Positions 55,360 through 64,000 of a stretch of DNA of 64,000 nt are shown piece by piece. The stretch comes from Calothrix membranacea FACHB-236. Its GTDB lineage: Bacteria; Cyanobacteriota; Cyanobacteriia; Cyanobacteriales; Nostocaceae. The stretch spans positions 1 to 64,000 of the forward strand of contig NZ_JACJPX010000022.1 in assembly GCF_014696315.1 (NCBI RefSeq), given 5' to 3'. The translations under genes were made by a program, and so were the position numbers. The notes under the pieces were generated by a model, which saw nothing but the letters and a program-made list of their open reading frames with translations, made no database searches and was not told the DNA's origin. The first letter of the stretch is position 1. The number at the start of each line of letters is the position of its first letter.

Positions 55360-55830
55360 ATGTCATCGGAAACCAGTTTCCTGATTTATAACTCTAGTTT
55401 GCAAGTTGCCAGTGATATTAATGCAATGACAACAGTATTAGAGTGGTTTGATCAATTTAATAGCTCACCTTTAACTGATCGGGTATGGATAGAAGGACAA
55501 ACAGCTTTGATTGAAGGCTTTACAAATGTAGTCCGCCATGCCCATAAACACCTTAGTCCTCAAACTCCTATTGATTTGACAGTCCAAATTTCCGCTGATT
55601 ATTTTCAGCTTTGTATCTGGGATCAAGGCGATATTTTTAATTTAGAAGTGGCTTTAGAAAATCTCAGCCAACAAACCAGCGATTATACATTCAATCCGTT
55701 AAATCATGAAGCTCATTGGGGGTGCATCTTCTTACTCAAACTGAGAAACAAATATAGCTGGACAATTAGCTATACTCGCGAATCAGACGCTAGAAACTGT
55801 TTATTGCTAAAGAAAAAAATAGTTGCTTAA
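55360..55830 (+). CDS. RsbW-like anti-sigma kinase of a partner-switching module
   Basis: 156 residues with the GHKL ATPase fold: N-box ALIEGFTNVVRHAHKHL, Asp in CIWDQGDIFNLE, and a short G-box region (EAHWGCIFLLKLRNKYSW) in which the usual Gly-rich loop is reduced. It lies 64 bp before a STAS gene in the same direction. The degenerate G-box may lower ATP turnover. It probably binds the STAS partner and an unknown sigma factor or target. Confidence 0.88.
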   Translation: MSSETSFLIYNSSLQVASDINAMTTVLEWFDQFNSSPLTDRVWIEGQTALIEGFTNVVRHAHKHLSPQTPIDLTVQISADYFQLCIWDQGDIFNLEVALENLSQQTSDYTFNPLNHEAHWGCIFLLKLRNKYSWTISYTRESDARNCLLLKKKIVA

Positions 55831-55894
55831 ATAGATTACTAGCTGATTTAGTCTTGTCATTTATTTTTACCGAAACATTTTTGTAACTAAAATT

Positions 55895-56224
55895 ATGGCT
55901 TATCAATTAAAAGTAATTCAGCCTCAGGGAACTTTTGATGGAAGAAATGGGAGAAAAGTTTGTGAGGAAATGGTCAAAGTTATGGGTTCGGGTGTCAAAA
56001 CTATTTTGATTGATTTTCAAGATATTACTTTTATGGATAGTTCTGGCTTTGGTACCTTGTTATTGACACTAAAAACTGTGCGGCAACAACAAGGTAGGCT
56101 AGCACTTTGTTCCATAAACGAGCAAATTAAAATGATTCTAGATTTGAGTGATACAACACAGGCTTTTGAAGTATTTCCCAATCAAGCATCATTTATGCAG
56201 GAAGTTACTCAGCACCAAACTTGA
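55895..56224 (+). CDS. STAS-domain anti-sigma-factor antagonist
   Basis: 109 residues, one STAS domain. The phosphorylation loop is FQDITFMDSSGFGTLLLTLK; the Ser in DSSG is the likely target of the RsbW-like kinase upstream. Its 3' end overlaps that of the opposite-strand phosphatase by 20 bp, a tail-to-tail arrangement linking the three genes. Confidence 0.92.
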   Translation: MAYQLKVIQPQGTFDGRNGRKVCEEMVKVMGSGVKTILIDFQDITFMDSSGFGTLLLTLKTVRQQQGRLALCSINEQIKMILDLSDTTQAFEVFPNQASFMQEVTQHQT

Positions 56225-57395
56225 TTTCTATTAAAGAGCAGTCATCTGTGAATATTTGACTACCTGTACTAATTTTTACATATTCTAAAATTGATTCTAT
56301 ATCTAATTGTAATGATTGATGATTTTCAGTTAATAAATCGATAAAACCATTCAAGTTCAACAGTAAACCATCACGCTTTTCAACTTCATAAACTCCATCA
56401 CTAAAAACATAAAGTTTACTAGTAGGTTTAACATCACATACATCATTATAATATTTTGGTTCGGGAGACACGCCAATTGGTAGACTACGGGTAACGAGTT
56501 TTTTCACCTCTAAACCAGTATCACATTCAGCAGATTTAGAAAGCATTAAAGCCGGAGGGTGTCCGGCGCTAGCGTATGTTAGTTGATAAGAACTACGGTT
56601 AAAAACTCCATACCAAATGGTAAAGTACTGAAAATTTTGCTGATCCATTTGAAAGAAATTATTCAAATCTTGCAGCACTTGACATGGTTCATAGAGACTA
56701 GCATGGGGCAAAGAATGCGATCGCAACATATTATGCACCGAAATTGAAGGCAGCGCCGCAGCTAATCCATGTCCAGAAACATCTAGAAGATAAATTACCA
56801 AGTGATCGTCATCTAGCCAGTAGTAATCAAAGCAATCGCCACCCAATTGACTAGATGGTAAAAATCTCGAGTTGATTGTGACTAATCCCGTCATCGGTGC
56901 AGGTAAAAGAGATTTGACGTAATCAGCAGCTTCGCTCAACTCTGTTTCTAAAAGCTGTTTTTGGATCTGTAAATCTTTAGCTAATTTCTGCAGTTCTTGA
57001 TTAGCTTGATATAGCCTCAATCCGGCTCTGACTCTGGCTTTTAATTCGCTCACCTCAATAGGCTTGCTCAAAAAATCATCTGCACCAGTATCTAAACCTT
57101 CTACTCTGTCTTCAACTGCTTTGCGTGATGTTAGCAGAATAAAAAAGCTATTAGATAGTAATGGTTCAGATTTAATTTTGCGACATACTTCTAAACCATC
57201 CATTTCCTCCATTTGCCAATCACAAATGATGATTGCTGGACGGTATTTTTCAGCTTGTTCTAGTCCCTGTTCACCACTAGAGGCAAGAATAACTTCATAT
57301 TCCTGATCTTGCAGGGCTTGCCTCAAAATCAGTTGGATCACCCGATCATCATCAATTACTAATATTTTGATTTTGGTATTAGATATTTCATCCAT
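56205..57395 (-). CDS. Response regulator with PP2C (SpoIIE-type) phosphatase
   Basis: 396 residues: a receiver domain (8-125) with phospho-Asp59 in IIICDWQMEEMDG and Lys in FLSKPIEV, a coiled coil (about 130-160), then a PP2C/SpoIIE domain (about 170-390) with Mg ligands in LGGDCFDYYWLDD, LLDVSGHGLAAALPS and YVFSDGVYEVE. Such phosphatases dephosphorylate STAS proteins, so the adjacent STAS gene is the obvious partner. Phosphorylation by the hybrid kinase upstream on the same strand (57617-61507) is plausible. Upstream are GTAATGA heptamers and a dispersed palindrome. Confidence 0.93.
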   Translation of the reverse strand: MDEISNTKIKILVIDDDRVIQLILRQALQDQEYEVILASSGEQGLEQAEKYRPAIIICDWQMEEMDGLEVCRKIKSEPLLSNSFFILLTSRKAVEDRVEGLDTGADDFLSKPIEVSELKARVRAGLRLYQANQELQKLAKDLQIQKQLLETELSEAADYVKSLLPAPMTGLVTINSRFLPSSQLGGDCFDYYWLDDDHLVIYLLDVSGHGLAAALPSISVHNMLRSHSLPHASLYEPCQVLQDLNNFFQMDQQNFQYFTIWYGVFNRSSYQLTYASAGHPPALMLSKSAECDTGLEVKKLVTRSLPIGVSPEPKYYNDVCDVKPTSKLYVFSDGVYEVEKRDGLLLNLNGFIDLLTENHQSLQLDIESILEYVKISTGSQIFTDDCSLIEIKFGAE

Positions 57396-57406
57396 TTGTG
57401 TATTTG

Positions 57407-57463
57407 GGACTGGGGAATGAGTAATGAGTAATAAGTAATGAGTAATAGGTAATGGGGAATAAG
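57407..57463. repeat. Heptamer-type repeat (GAGTAAT)
   Basis: Repeated GAGTAAT/AGTAATG units lie upstream of the phosphatase gene. Confidence 0.8.
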
Positions 57464-57500
57464 GAAATAAGAATAATCAATAATCTTTGACTCTTGTACA

Positions 57501-57518
57501 GACGCGATTAATCGCGTC
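57501..57518. repeat. Palindrome GACGCGAT-TA-ATCGCGTC (second copy)
   Basis: It is the same palindrome as at 19939-19960, in another gap. It suggests a dispersed hairpin and not a gene-specific terminator. Confidence 0.75.
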
Positions 57519-57616
57519 TCTCCGACTCTTGACAAATCTTCCATCATTCCTAGGGGTTGTAGGATGATGGCTGGAAAAGTTGCTGAGTAACGAGTAAAAA
57601 TACTAATTTCTAGTCT

Positions 57617-60600
57617 TTACTTAGTTAGTATTCCCTGAAGTACTGCGATCGCACTCTGATATTCAGTTTCTAGTTGATTAACTAACCCAGATAGTTGATC
57701 CCATGATTGCTCTTTGGCAGATTCTTCTAGGGTTTCACAAATTTTTCCCAAATTAACAGCACCAATACTAACACTGGGCGATCGCAAAGCATGAGCTGCT
57801 TTTTGTAACTTTGGGCGCTCTTTTTCAATCAGAGCATCTTTCATTGTCTGGATTCTTGTGGGGGTATCTTCTAGGTAAACCTCGATGAGTTCCGCAACTA
57901 GGCGATCGCCTTCATTACCGCCTAGGCTTTGCAATTCTTGCAGAATACTCCGATCAATTGCTTCTATAAGATTCAGATCGGGGGGTGGAGGCGGTAATAC
58001 CAACTCAGCAGGTAAAGGAGTAGGTACAGAAGGCTGGGAAACTTGATAATGCTGAGTTACAAATTTGTTGAGAACTGCTTCTAGCGCTTCTAGATTAATC
58101 GGCTTACTGACATAATCATCCATACCAACTGATAAGCATTCTTGCCTATCTTCAGGTCGAGCATGGGCAGTCATGGCAATTATCCAAGGTTGAGTCGCCT
58201 GTGAAAAATCCCCACGAATCCGGGAAGTTGTCTCCCAGCCGTCCATTTCTGGCATTTGGATATCCATAAACACAACATCATAGAGTTGCCGTTGCAAGGA
58301 TTCTAAAGCTTCTCGTCCATTATTGGCGACATCTGCCCGATAGCCTAGACGATCCAGCATTTTCAAGGCTATTTTCTGATTCACCAACACATCCTCAACC
58401 AGCAGAATCTTCAAGTTTGAGCTTTGAGCAACCTGGGTGTCAATTGTTGAGATATGGGATGCAGACAAGCGGGAGTAAGAAGGTATATTTACTTTGCCAT
58501 CAACCAGGCGTGTAGACCAGCTACCACGGACAATTTGTAGTAATGTGTTATGCAACTGATACTGGCGCACAGGCTTATTCAAAAAGGCAGTAAACTCAGA
58601 AGCTATCTCCTTCACCTCTAAAGTTTGCTTGCTTTTAGCACTCAACATTACCAAAGCTAAATCCTGCTGTTTGTGTAAACTGCGAATTTTACTCGTGAGT
58701 TCGAGGGTGTTAATGTTAGGGCTATCAATATCTAATATCGCTATGTCAAAAGGATCTTGTCGCAGTAAATCTAGTGCAGCATCGCTCGATTCTACAGCTT
58801 GGACATCGACTCCCAAAGTCTGAAGTTGCCAAGTTAAGCATTTCTTTAAATTATTATTATTAGTTACTAATATTAATTGCTTGCCTACCAGCTCTGGGTA
58901 AAGGAAAGTGCTATCGACAGTAGAAGGATCGACTTGTAATTTGGCTGTGAAATAGAAAGTAGAACCTCTACCTGCTTCGCTTTCTACCCACATTCTGCCG
59001 CCCATAATTTCGCTCAGACGCTTGCTAATAGCTAATCCCAAGCCAGTACCGCCATAACGTCGCGCCATAGAAGCATCAACCTGGCTAAAAGGTTTGAATA
59101 GCCGATGCAAGCGATCGCCTGGGATACCGATACCTGTATCAGTGACGGCAAATTGAAATTCGTAATACACATGATCGGGATTTTTGCCTACCCGTTTCGG
59201 TATCTGTCTTTGCACGGCGATGGAGACAACTATTTCACCATTATTGGTGAATTTGACGGCATTGCTGACTAAATTCCAAAGAATTTGCCGCAGACGAGTA
59301 ATATCACCAATAATTAAAGTTGGTGTGTGCCATGCCAGTTGATACATTAATTCAATACCTTTGGCAGCAGCCTGAGGCGCTAGTAAATCTAAAGCTTCTT
59401 CTACACAGACTTGCAAGTCAAAGGGCTGTTCTTCTAACTCTAAATTGTTAGACTCAATTTTAGAGAAGTCGAGAATATCATTAATAATTGTCATTAAGGC
59501 ATCGCCACTGTTGCGGATAGTTTCCACATAGTCGCGTTGCTCTGGTTTGAGGGGAGTATCTAACAACAATCCCGTCATTCCAATCACCGCATTCATTGGA
59601 GTACGAATTTCATGGCTCATGGTGGCGAGGAAATTACTCTTCGCCATATTCGCTGTTTCTGCGGCTTGCTTGGCAATAGTTAGCTCTTCATTCTGCTGTG
59701 CTAACAAGTTGGCTTGACGGGTTTCCTGATCTAGCAATTGTGCTTGAGTCAGAGCAATACCCATTTGATCTGCGAGGTGAGTAAGCAAATCTAACTCTAA
59801 TTCCGTCCATTCTCTAGGGCGATCGCACTGATGAATGATTAATAATCCCCACAAATCTTCTCGCAGCAAAATTGGTACAACTAGATTCGCCTTTACCGGA
59901 CAATCCTCTGTACGGCAGGGTTTTGCTTGTGTCTGCACCAAATCAGAAATGATGGTTATTTGTCCCTGACGATAAAATTCTAAGTATTTCTGCTGCAGAC
60001 AAGTATCGCAAATATCGTTGTCTAAAATAGCTGCCCATTGGGGTACTACAGCTTCTTGAACAACTTTGCCAGAACCATCGGGATTAATTTGGAAGATGAG
60101 GACGCGATCGGCCTGTAAAATTCGTTGTACTTCTGTTACCGTTGTCTGCAGAATTTTTTCCCATTGCAAAGACTGACGGATTTCTTCAGTAATTTGCTTG
60201 AGTAGCAATACACGTTGATATTGCTGCTGTAATGCTGCTTCTGCGTTTTTGCGTTCTGTGATATCGAGATGCGTTCCCACCATTCTCAAAGGTTTACCTT
60301 GAGAGTTACGGCTCACCAATTTACCCCGATCCAGAATCCACTTCCATGCTCCAGATTTCGTTAAAAAGCGGATTTCTGACTCATAAACAGGGGTTCTCCC
60401 CTTGAAATGCGCTATGAGTCGTTGGCGCATTATCGGTAGATCCTCTGGATGAATCAACCTATTTTTAACTTTAATCGTATTTTCGATTTCTTCTGGTTCA
60501 TAACCGAGCATTGTCGCCCAGCGTGGACTACGATACACTTCTCCAATTGCTAAATTCCAATCCCAAAGCCCTTCGTCTACCGAATCTAGAGCCAATTTTA

Positions 60601-61507
60601 AGCGTTCTTCACTCAGTCTCAGAGCATTTTCCGATTGCTTCCGTAAAGTGATATCGCTGTATTTCCACAAATGACCATAAAATTTTTGATCGACTACAAT
60701 CGGAATGTACTCTTGTTCAAAAGTCCGTCCATCCAAGAGTTGCCATTCTTGATTGAGAACTATTTCGCCCTGGTTAACAATCTCATCTAAGCGTTGGGCA
60801 AATTTTTCTGGTTCTGTAAATAGTTGTTTGGCTGTTTGTGCTACTTGGCGACAGTCGATTCCTACTAAAGCTTCTGGGGATTGGGGAATACCAAATTGAT
60901 GACACAATTCCCGATTTGCTAGTACAACCTGTCGGTTATCGTCTTCTAATAGCACACCCAGCTGTAAACTATCAATTAGTGTTTGCAATCGGGAAGCTGT
61001 AGCTCTTAATTCAGCGCGCTGAGATGTAAGTCTTGTAGTGAGTTTTTGGGCATCTGCCAGAGCTGAATTTTTCGCTTGTAACAGAAACAGATAATCAGAA
61101 ATTGAATCGTATAAAGGAAAATCGTTAAGGGTCAGATCGAGCTTTTTGATATTAGCAATATCAGTAATCCAGGGAGAACCCAAAAAGAGCAGATGATTTG
61201 ATTTCTCGAGATATACCATCTGCCCCTTGAGCTGCATTTCTCTGTGATGAGATTGCAACAAAAATAGCGATCGCGTTTGCTGGCAAATGGCTGCAAAGCT
61301 ACTTGGACATTTGGGGCGATTAATTTGAAAATGTTCTTCTAGGGAACTATCTAAAATTGCGATCGGTTCTAAAATGCGCTGCAGCACCTTACCCACCTGG
61401 ACAATCTTCATGTGTTGATCGATTACCAGATGAAAGGGAAATAATGTGGCAATTTGTTCAGGAGGAAGACTAAATTGTTCTAACTCAGTAGCCCGATCAT
61501 TTGTCAT
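57617..61507 (-). CDS. Hybrid histidine kinase with HNOBA-like sensor, PAS, GAF, REC and Hpt domains
   Basis: About 1296 residues from the ATG at 61507 ([18 protein letters not shown]); the frame extends 26 residues upstream, but that start would overlap the H-NOX gene more. Domains in order: HNOBA-like (10-165), coiled coil, PAS (175-285), PAS-PAC (297-415), GAF (435-590), HisKA with the His near 632 ([18 protein letters not shown]), HATPase (740-860; [28 protein letters not shown]), a degenerate receiver (875-995; LVTNNNNL), a full receiver (1035-1155; [11 protein letters not shown]) and Hpt (AAHALRSPS). The ATG overlaps the H-NOX stop by 11 bp, indicating translational coupling and co-function. 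Confidence 0.95.
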   Translation of the reverse strand: MTNDRATELEQFSLPPEQIATLFPFHLVIDQHMKIVQVGKVLQRILEPIAILDSSLEEHFQINRPKCPSSFAAICQQTRSLFLLQSHHREMQLKGQMVYLEKSNHLLFLGSPWITDIANIKKLDLTLNDFPLYDSISDYLFLLQAKNSALADAQKLTTRLTSQRAELRATASRLQTLIDSLQLGVLLEDDNRQVVLANRELCHQFGIPQSPEALVGIDCRQVAQTAKQLFTEPEKFAQRLDEIVNQGEIVLNQEWQLLDGRTFEQEYIPIVVDQKFYGHLWKYSDITLRKQSENALRLSEERLKLALDSVDEGLWDWNLAIGEVYRSPRWATMLGYEPEEIENTIKVKNRLIHPEDLPIMRQRLIAHFKGRTPVYESEIRFLTKSGAWKWILDRGKLVSRNSQGKPLRMVGTHLDITERKNAEAALQQQYQRVLLLKQITEEIRQSLQWEKILQTTVTEVQRILQADRVLIFQINPDGSGKVVQEAVVPQWAAILDNDICDTCLQQKYLEFYRQGQITIISDLVQTQAKPCRTEDCPVKANLVVPILLREDLWGLLIIHQCDRPREWTELELDLLTHLADQMGIALTQAQLLDQETRQANLLAQQNEELTIAKQAAETANMAKSNFLATMSHEIRTPMNAVIGMTGLLLDTPLKPEQRDYVETIRNSGDALMTIINDILDFSKIESNNLELEEQPFDLQVCVEEALDLLAPQAAAKGIELMYQLAWHTPTLIIGDITRLRQILWNLVSNAVKFTNNGEIVVSIAVQRQIPKRVGKNPDHVYYEFQFAVTDTGIGIPGDRLHRLFKPFSQVDASMARRYGGTGLGLAISKRLSEIMGGRMWVESEAGRGSTFYFTAKLQVDPSTVDSTFLYPELVGKQLILVTNNNNLKKCLTWQLQTLGVDVQAVESSDAALDLLRQDPFDIAILDIDSPNINTLELTSKIRSLHKQQDLALVMLSAKSKQTLEVKEIASEFTAFLNKPVRQYQLHNTLLQIVRGSWSTRLVDGKVNIPSYSRLSASHISTIDTQVAQSSNLKILLVEDVLVNQKIALKMLDRLGYRADVANNGREALESLQRQLYDVVFMDIQMPEMDGWETTSRIRGDFSQATQPWIIAMTAHARPEDRQECLSVGMDDYVSKPINLEALEAVLNKFVTQHYQVSQPSVPTPLPAELVLPPPPPDLNLIEAIDRSILQELQSLGGNEGDRLVAELIEVYLEDTPTRIQTMKDALIEKERPKLQKAAHALRSPSVSIGAVNLGKICETLEESAKEQSWDQLSGLVNQLETEYQSAIAVLQGILTK

Positions 61508-62066
61508 AGGTGTGAGAATTGTCGTATTCAACAGAGAAGATATCGTGGTTAGCTCCTTGTTCCTTAAAACTGGTTTGGGTAACATCTATCTTGGTACAAA
61601 AGCGTTTTCCTAAACCGTGGAGTAACCCAATTACCATAGGAGCCAAGCCCATCCTTGAAGATTGGTAATGCAGCTCAACAGACTTATCTGTGGCTTGTTC
61701 GCAGTCAAAAGATGGTGGACGCAGTTGCGAGAAACTCAAGCCTACCCGGGCATGGAGATTGTCGAGGTTTTCCATAAACTGAGGTAAGGAATCACCAGCA
61801 CTGTCTAATAAGTCACCATAGCCCTCTTCTGCTGTGTATGTTACCCAGTATTCTCCAAAAGCCATCAGCAGTTCTTCTGGTGGTGTTTTCAATACCTCAC
61901 TTGCGGCTGCGACTAAACGATAGGTAACATCGTCAGAGTAACAATCCATACCTATAAAAAAATCTATGTCCTCCAGGTCTGCTTTCTGCTTGATGGTTTT
62001 CCAGGTATCTTCACCGTGGTATTTGCAAATCATGTCTTGAACTGCTTTGTTGACTAGACCATACAT
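61497..62066 (-). CDS. H-NOX (haem NO-binding) sensor protein
   Basis: 189 residues from the Met at 62066 ([18 protein letters not shown]); seven residues of frame lie upstream. It binds protoporphyrin-IX haem: the proximal His105 is in LDNLHARVG, the haem-propionate motif YxSxR is in HYQSSRMG (Tyr134, Ser136, Arg138), and Trp74 and Met144 occur as I recall from the Nostoc H-NOX studied in vitro. No distal Tyr of the oxygen-binding type is visible, so it should prefer NO or CO. It is first in an operon with the hybrid kinase, the classical pair in which H-NOX controls the kinase. Confidence 0.94.
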   Translation of the reverse strand: MYGLVNKAVQDMICKYHGEDTWKTIKQKADLEDIDFFIGMDCYSDDVTYRLVAAASEVLKTPPEELLMAFGEYWVTYTAEEGYGDLLDSAGDSLPQFMENLDNLHARVGLSFSQLRPPSFDCEQATDKSVELHYQSSRMGLAPMVIGLLHGLGKRFCTKIDVTQTSFKEQGANHDIFSVEYDNSHTYDK

Positions 62067-62922
62067 TGGCTTAACTCCTGGATACAAAAAATACTCTAAT
62101 TTGGATGCTATAAATCGTCAGAATAGCAGACAGAATACTGGTTTTTTGACGATAAATTGGGAATAAAAAAACTAACACAACCACTGTTTTATAAGCTTTT
62201 CAGCTTTTTTGATAGACATTGCTGATCAAGGTTTTACTTCAGTATTATCAGTGTATATACTTAGAAATATTTGACTGATATTGATATGTTATTTTATACA
62301 AAAAACTTGCGATCGCCTACTTCTTTTACGTAGGAATGTACCTAACCTTTCCCTTTTACCTAACAACACTTGACTTAATTTGCTTTCAGCACGCTTATCT
62401 GAAAAGGAAGCAGGGAACTATAGAGAATCGAAAAATCAAATCCGATGATGAAAAAATATAGGAATAATGGTGCCTTACTCTCAGCGCTCACGCACCCTAC
62501 ATATATTTAAAAAATTTGATATAAGTTTTGAGATTACTTTTTGAAGCTTTTAATAGGAAACTACAACAAATTAGATTTATTAATTTTTTCCTGTTCCCTT
62601 CTCAGGCAATAATTTCATTAAGCTAATCAAATAACGATAATTTAATAAATAATATTTATTTAAGTTCTTTAGCTCTCAATGTGTGCAATTGCATCAAACA
62701 ATACAGATAATCATTTAATATCAATCTACTAAGATCATGTAGCGTATTTATCAGTATATTTTAAAGATATAAATTAAGAATTAAATTGTGTATATTTTGA
62801 TTAAAATTAGCTTGTGATTTCTAGAATTGACGCAGTAAAGTACTTTAAAGTTGAAGCAAATTACCTGATGAGATAAATTGCAGCTACACTGACCATCTCT
62901 AGGACAAAATACTTGCAACTAT
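62067..62922. other. Long AT-rich non-coding gap
   Basis: About 850 bp, strongly AT-rich. It holds the H-NOX promoter side and the leader of the TPR gene. A 20-codon frame (62446-62508) is too short to support. No repeat array is seen. Confidence 0.5.
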
Positions 62923-62952
62923 GTGTACACCAATCATTGCAACCGTGTTGAG

Positions 62953-63942
62953 ATGACCCCAAGCATTACAGATTCAACAGTTAAGGCCGCGATCGCAGCT
63001 ATTGCATCGGAGTCAGCAACGACACAAGAGAAAATCGAAATGTTGATTGAGTTGGCACAGGGTTTACAGAAAAAACCCAAAACTGCTCAAGATTTATGGA
63101 GTACAGTGGATCTGTATAAACGAGCTTGCGAAATGTGTGGAGAAGATTATCCTCTATTGAAAGCTAGGGCTAAGGTGGGTATAGCTAGTGCGTTGAGATC
63201 CATTCCTGATGAGGGGACGGAATTACTACTACAAGCAAAAACAGCTTATACAGAAGCACTCCCAATTTTGCAACAATTAGCTTCTAAAGAAGAAATAGCG
63301 GAAGCACAGATGAATTTGGGGCTAGTTTTGCAATCTCTCGTACCGTTTAATTTAGCCCAAATTGCCGATAGCATTAAAGCTTATCAAGACGCATTGCGGG
63401 TATTTACTCCCCAGAATTACCCAGAAGAATACGCAATTTTACACAATAATATTGCAATTGCTTACCTCTCAATTTCTACGGGAATGGAACAAAAGCAATT
63501 GTGTGAAGGTTTAGCTGTACAAACATTTGAAGCAGCACTGAAGCAGATAAACCTGATTGAAAATCCCCGAGAATATGCGATGTTGCAAAATAATTTAGGG
63601 AATGCTTTGCAATATCTCCAGAGTACCCATCCTATAGAGAATAATTTACGAGCGATCGCAGCTTATGAAGAAGCATTAAAAGTTCGTAATTCTCATGATA
63701 CCCCGTTGGAATACGCTAACACAATTTCTAACAAAGCTAACGCCCTGTTTAATCTACCAGATGACCTAGAGAAACCAGAAAATGGAAATCCTCAAAATCT
63801 GTTAAAGGCACGTAGTTACTATCAAGAAGCTTGGGAAATATTCACAGAGTATCAACAATTAGAACAAGCACAAGTTGTAGCTCAAGCCCTTCAAGAACTT
63901 GAAACCGAACTTAAACTGCAACAGGATAAACTTGATAATTAG
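62953..63942 (+). CDS. TPR-repeat protein
   Basis: 329 residues from the ATG at 62953 (MTPSITDSTVKAAIAAIA); a GTG at 62923 adds 10 residues. Five or more helix pairs with the TPR pattern occur (AEAQMNLGLVLQSLVPFNLA, EEYAILHNNIAIAYLSIS, REYAMLQNNLGNALQYL, LEYANTISNKANALFNLP). The protein is soluble with no signal peptide, and the regular EYA..NN spacing suggests binding of an extended partner. Function is unknown. Confidence 0.88.
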   Translation: MTPSITDSTVKAAIAAIASESATTQEKIEMLIELAQGLQKKPKTAQDLWSTVDLYKRACEMCGEDYPLLKARAKVGIASALRSIPDEGTELLLQAKTAYTEALPILQQLASKEEIAEAQMNLGLVLQSLVPFNLAQIADSIKAYQDALRVFTPQNYPEEYAILHNNIAIAYLSISTGMEQKQLCEGLAVQTFEAALKQINLIENPREYAMLQNNLGNALQYLQSTHPIENNLRAIAAYEEALKVRNSHDTPLEYANTISNKANALFNLPDDLEKPENGNPQNLLKARSYYQEAWEIFTEYQQLEQAQVVAQALQELETELKLQQDKLDN

Positions 63943-64000
63943 GGACTGGCAAGTAATAAAATTCTATCGCTATTGTTGAGTGTTGACTGTTGACTGTCAC
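63943..64000. other. Right edge of the window
   Basis: Only a start of GTTGACTGTTGACTGT, heptamer-type repeat DNA, is visible before the window ends. Confidence 0.6.

Noticed and set aside
62446-62508. 20-codon frame in the long gap before the TPR gene
   Set aside because: Too short and without supporting signals.

Overview
The window looks like chromosome of a filamentous, probably heterocyst-forming cyanobacterium of the Nostoc/Calothrix type. Direct signs are the very frequent octamer GCGATCGC (HIP1), many short tandem heptamer repeats (CCCCAGT/CCCCAAT, GGGTAAT, CCCTATG) in the gaps, cytochrome b6f genes (petB, petD), RpaA, a cyAbrB regulator, a two-domain sucrose-phosphate synthase and a HetI-like phosphopantetheinyl transferase. 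No tRNA, rRNA or CRISPR array was recognised.

Layout. 0-8 kb: cation efflux transporter; a pst phosphate-uptake operon (pstC-pstA-pstB, minus strand) whose 5' end is cut by an IS1-family element (3797-4575); an alpha/beta hydrolase; and a GC-rich pyrC. 8-10.3 kb: a repeat-rich gap, then a two-gene operon of an EACC1-like adaptor and a caspase-like protease fused to an EF-hand loop and a GUN4 domain. 11-16.5 kb: two ABC exporters of the NHLM peptide-secretion type, one with a C39 leader peptidase. 17-25 kb: housekeeping genes (Nudix hydrolase, aspartate kinase with four ACT domains, a small RHH protein plus SPFH protein, sucrose-phosphate synthase, ComB-like phosphatase). 25-27.6 kb: three tandem von Willebrand A proteins and a small coiled-coil protein. 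27.6-33.9 kb: a two-partner-secretion exoprotein, three double-glycine-leader peptides with Gly/Ser-rich tails, and hetI. 34-54.8 kb: mainly core genes (rpaA, ctpA, petB, petD, pyrR, cobD, Rrf2 and AbrB regulators, a ClC channel, murF, a histidine kinase, DUF72, an exported RidA). 55.3-62.1 kb: a signalling block with an RsbW-like kinase, a STAS antagonist, a response-regulator phosphatase, and an H-NOX/hybrid histidine kinase operon. 63 kb: a TPR protein.

How it works together. The C39 exporter is of the kind that cleaves after Gly-Gly leaders, so the three leader peptides about 20 kb away are plausible substrates. The caspase-GUN4/EACC1 pair resembles predicted conflict or cell-death systems of multicellular bacteria. 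The H-NOX/hybrid kinase pair with the adjacent partner-switching module could turn a diatomic-gas signal into regulation through a STAS protein.

Genome plasticity is prominent. An IS1 copy sits at a rearrangement point and itself carries a 24-bp mobile-like repeat that puts a stop in insA. At least three, probably four, copies of a roughly 100-bp MITE-like element are spread over the window. Heptamer-type repeat DNA appears to have entered the coding sequence of lysC. All function calls come from reading the sequence; no database search was run.
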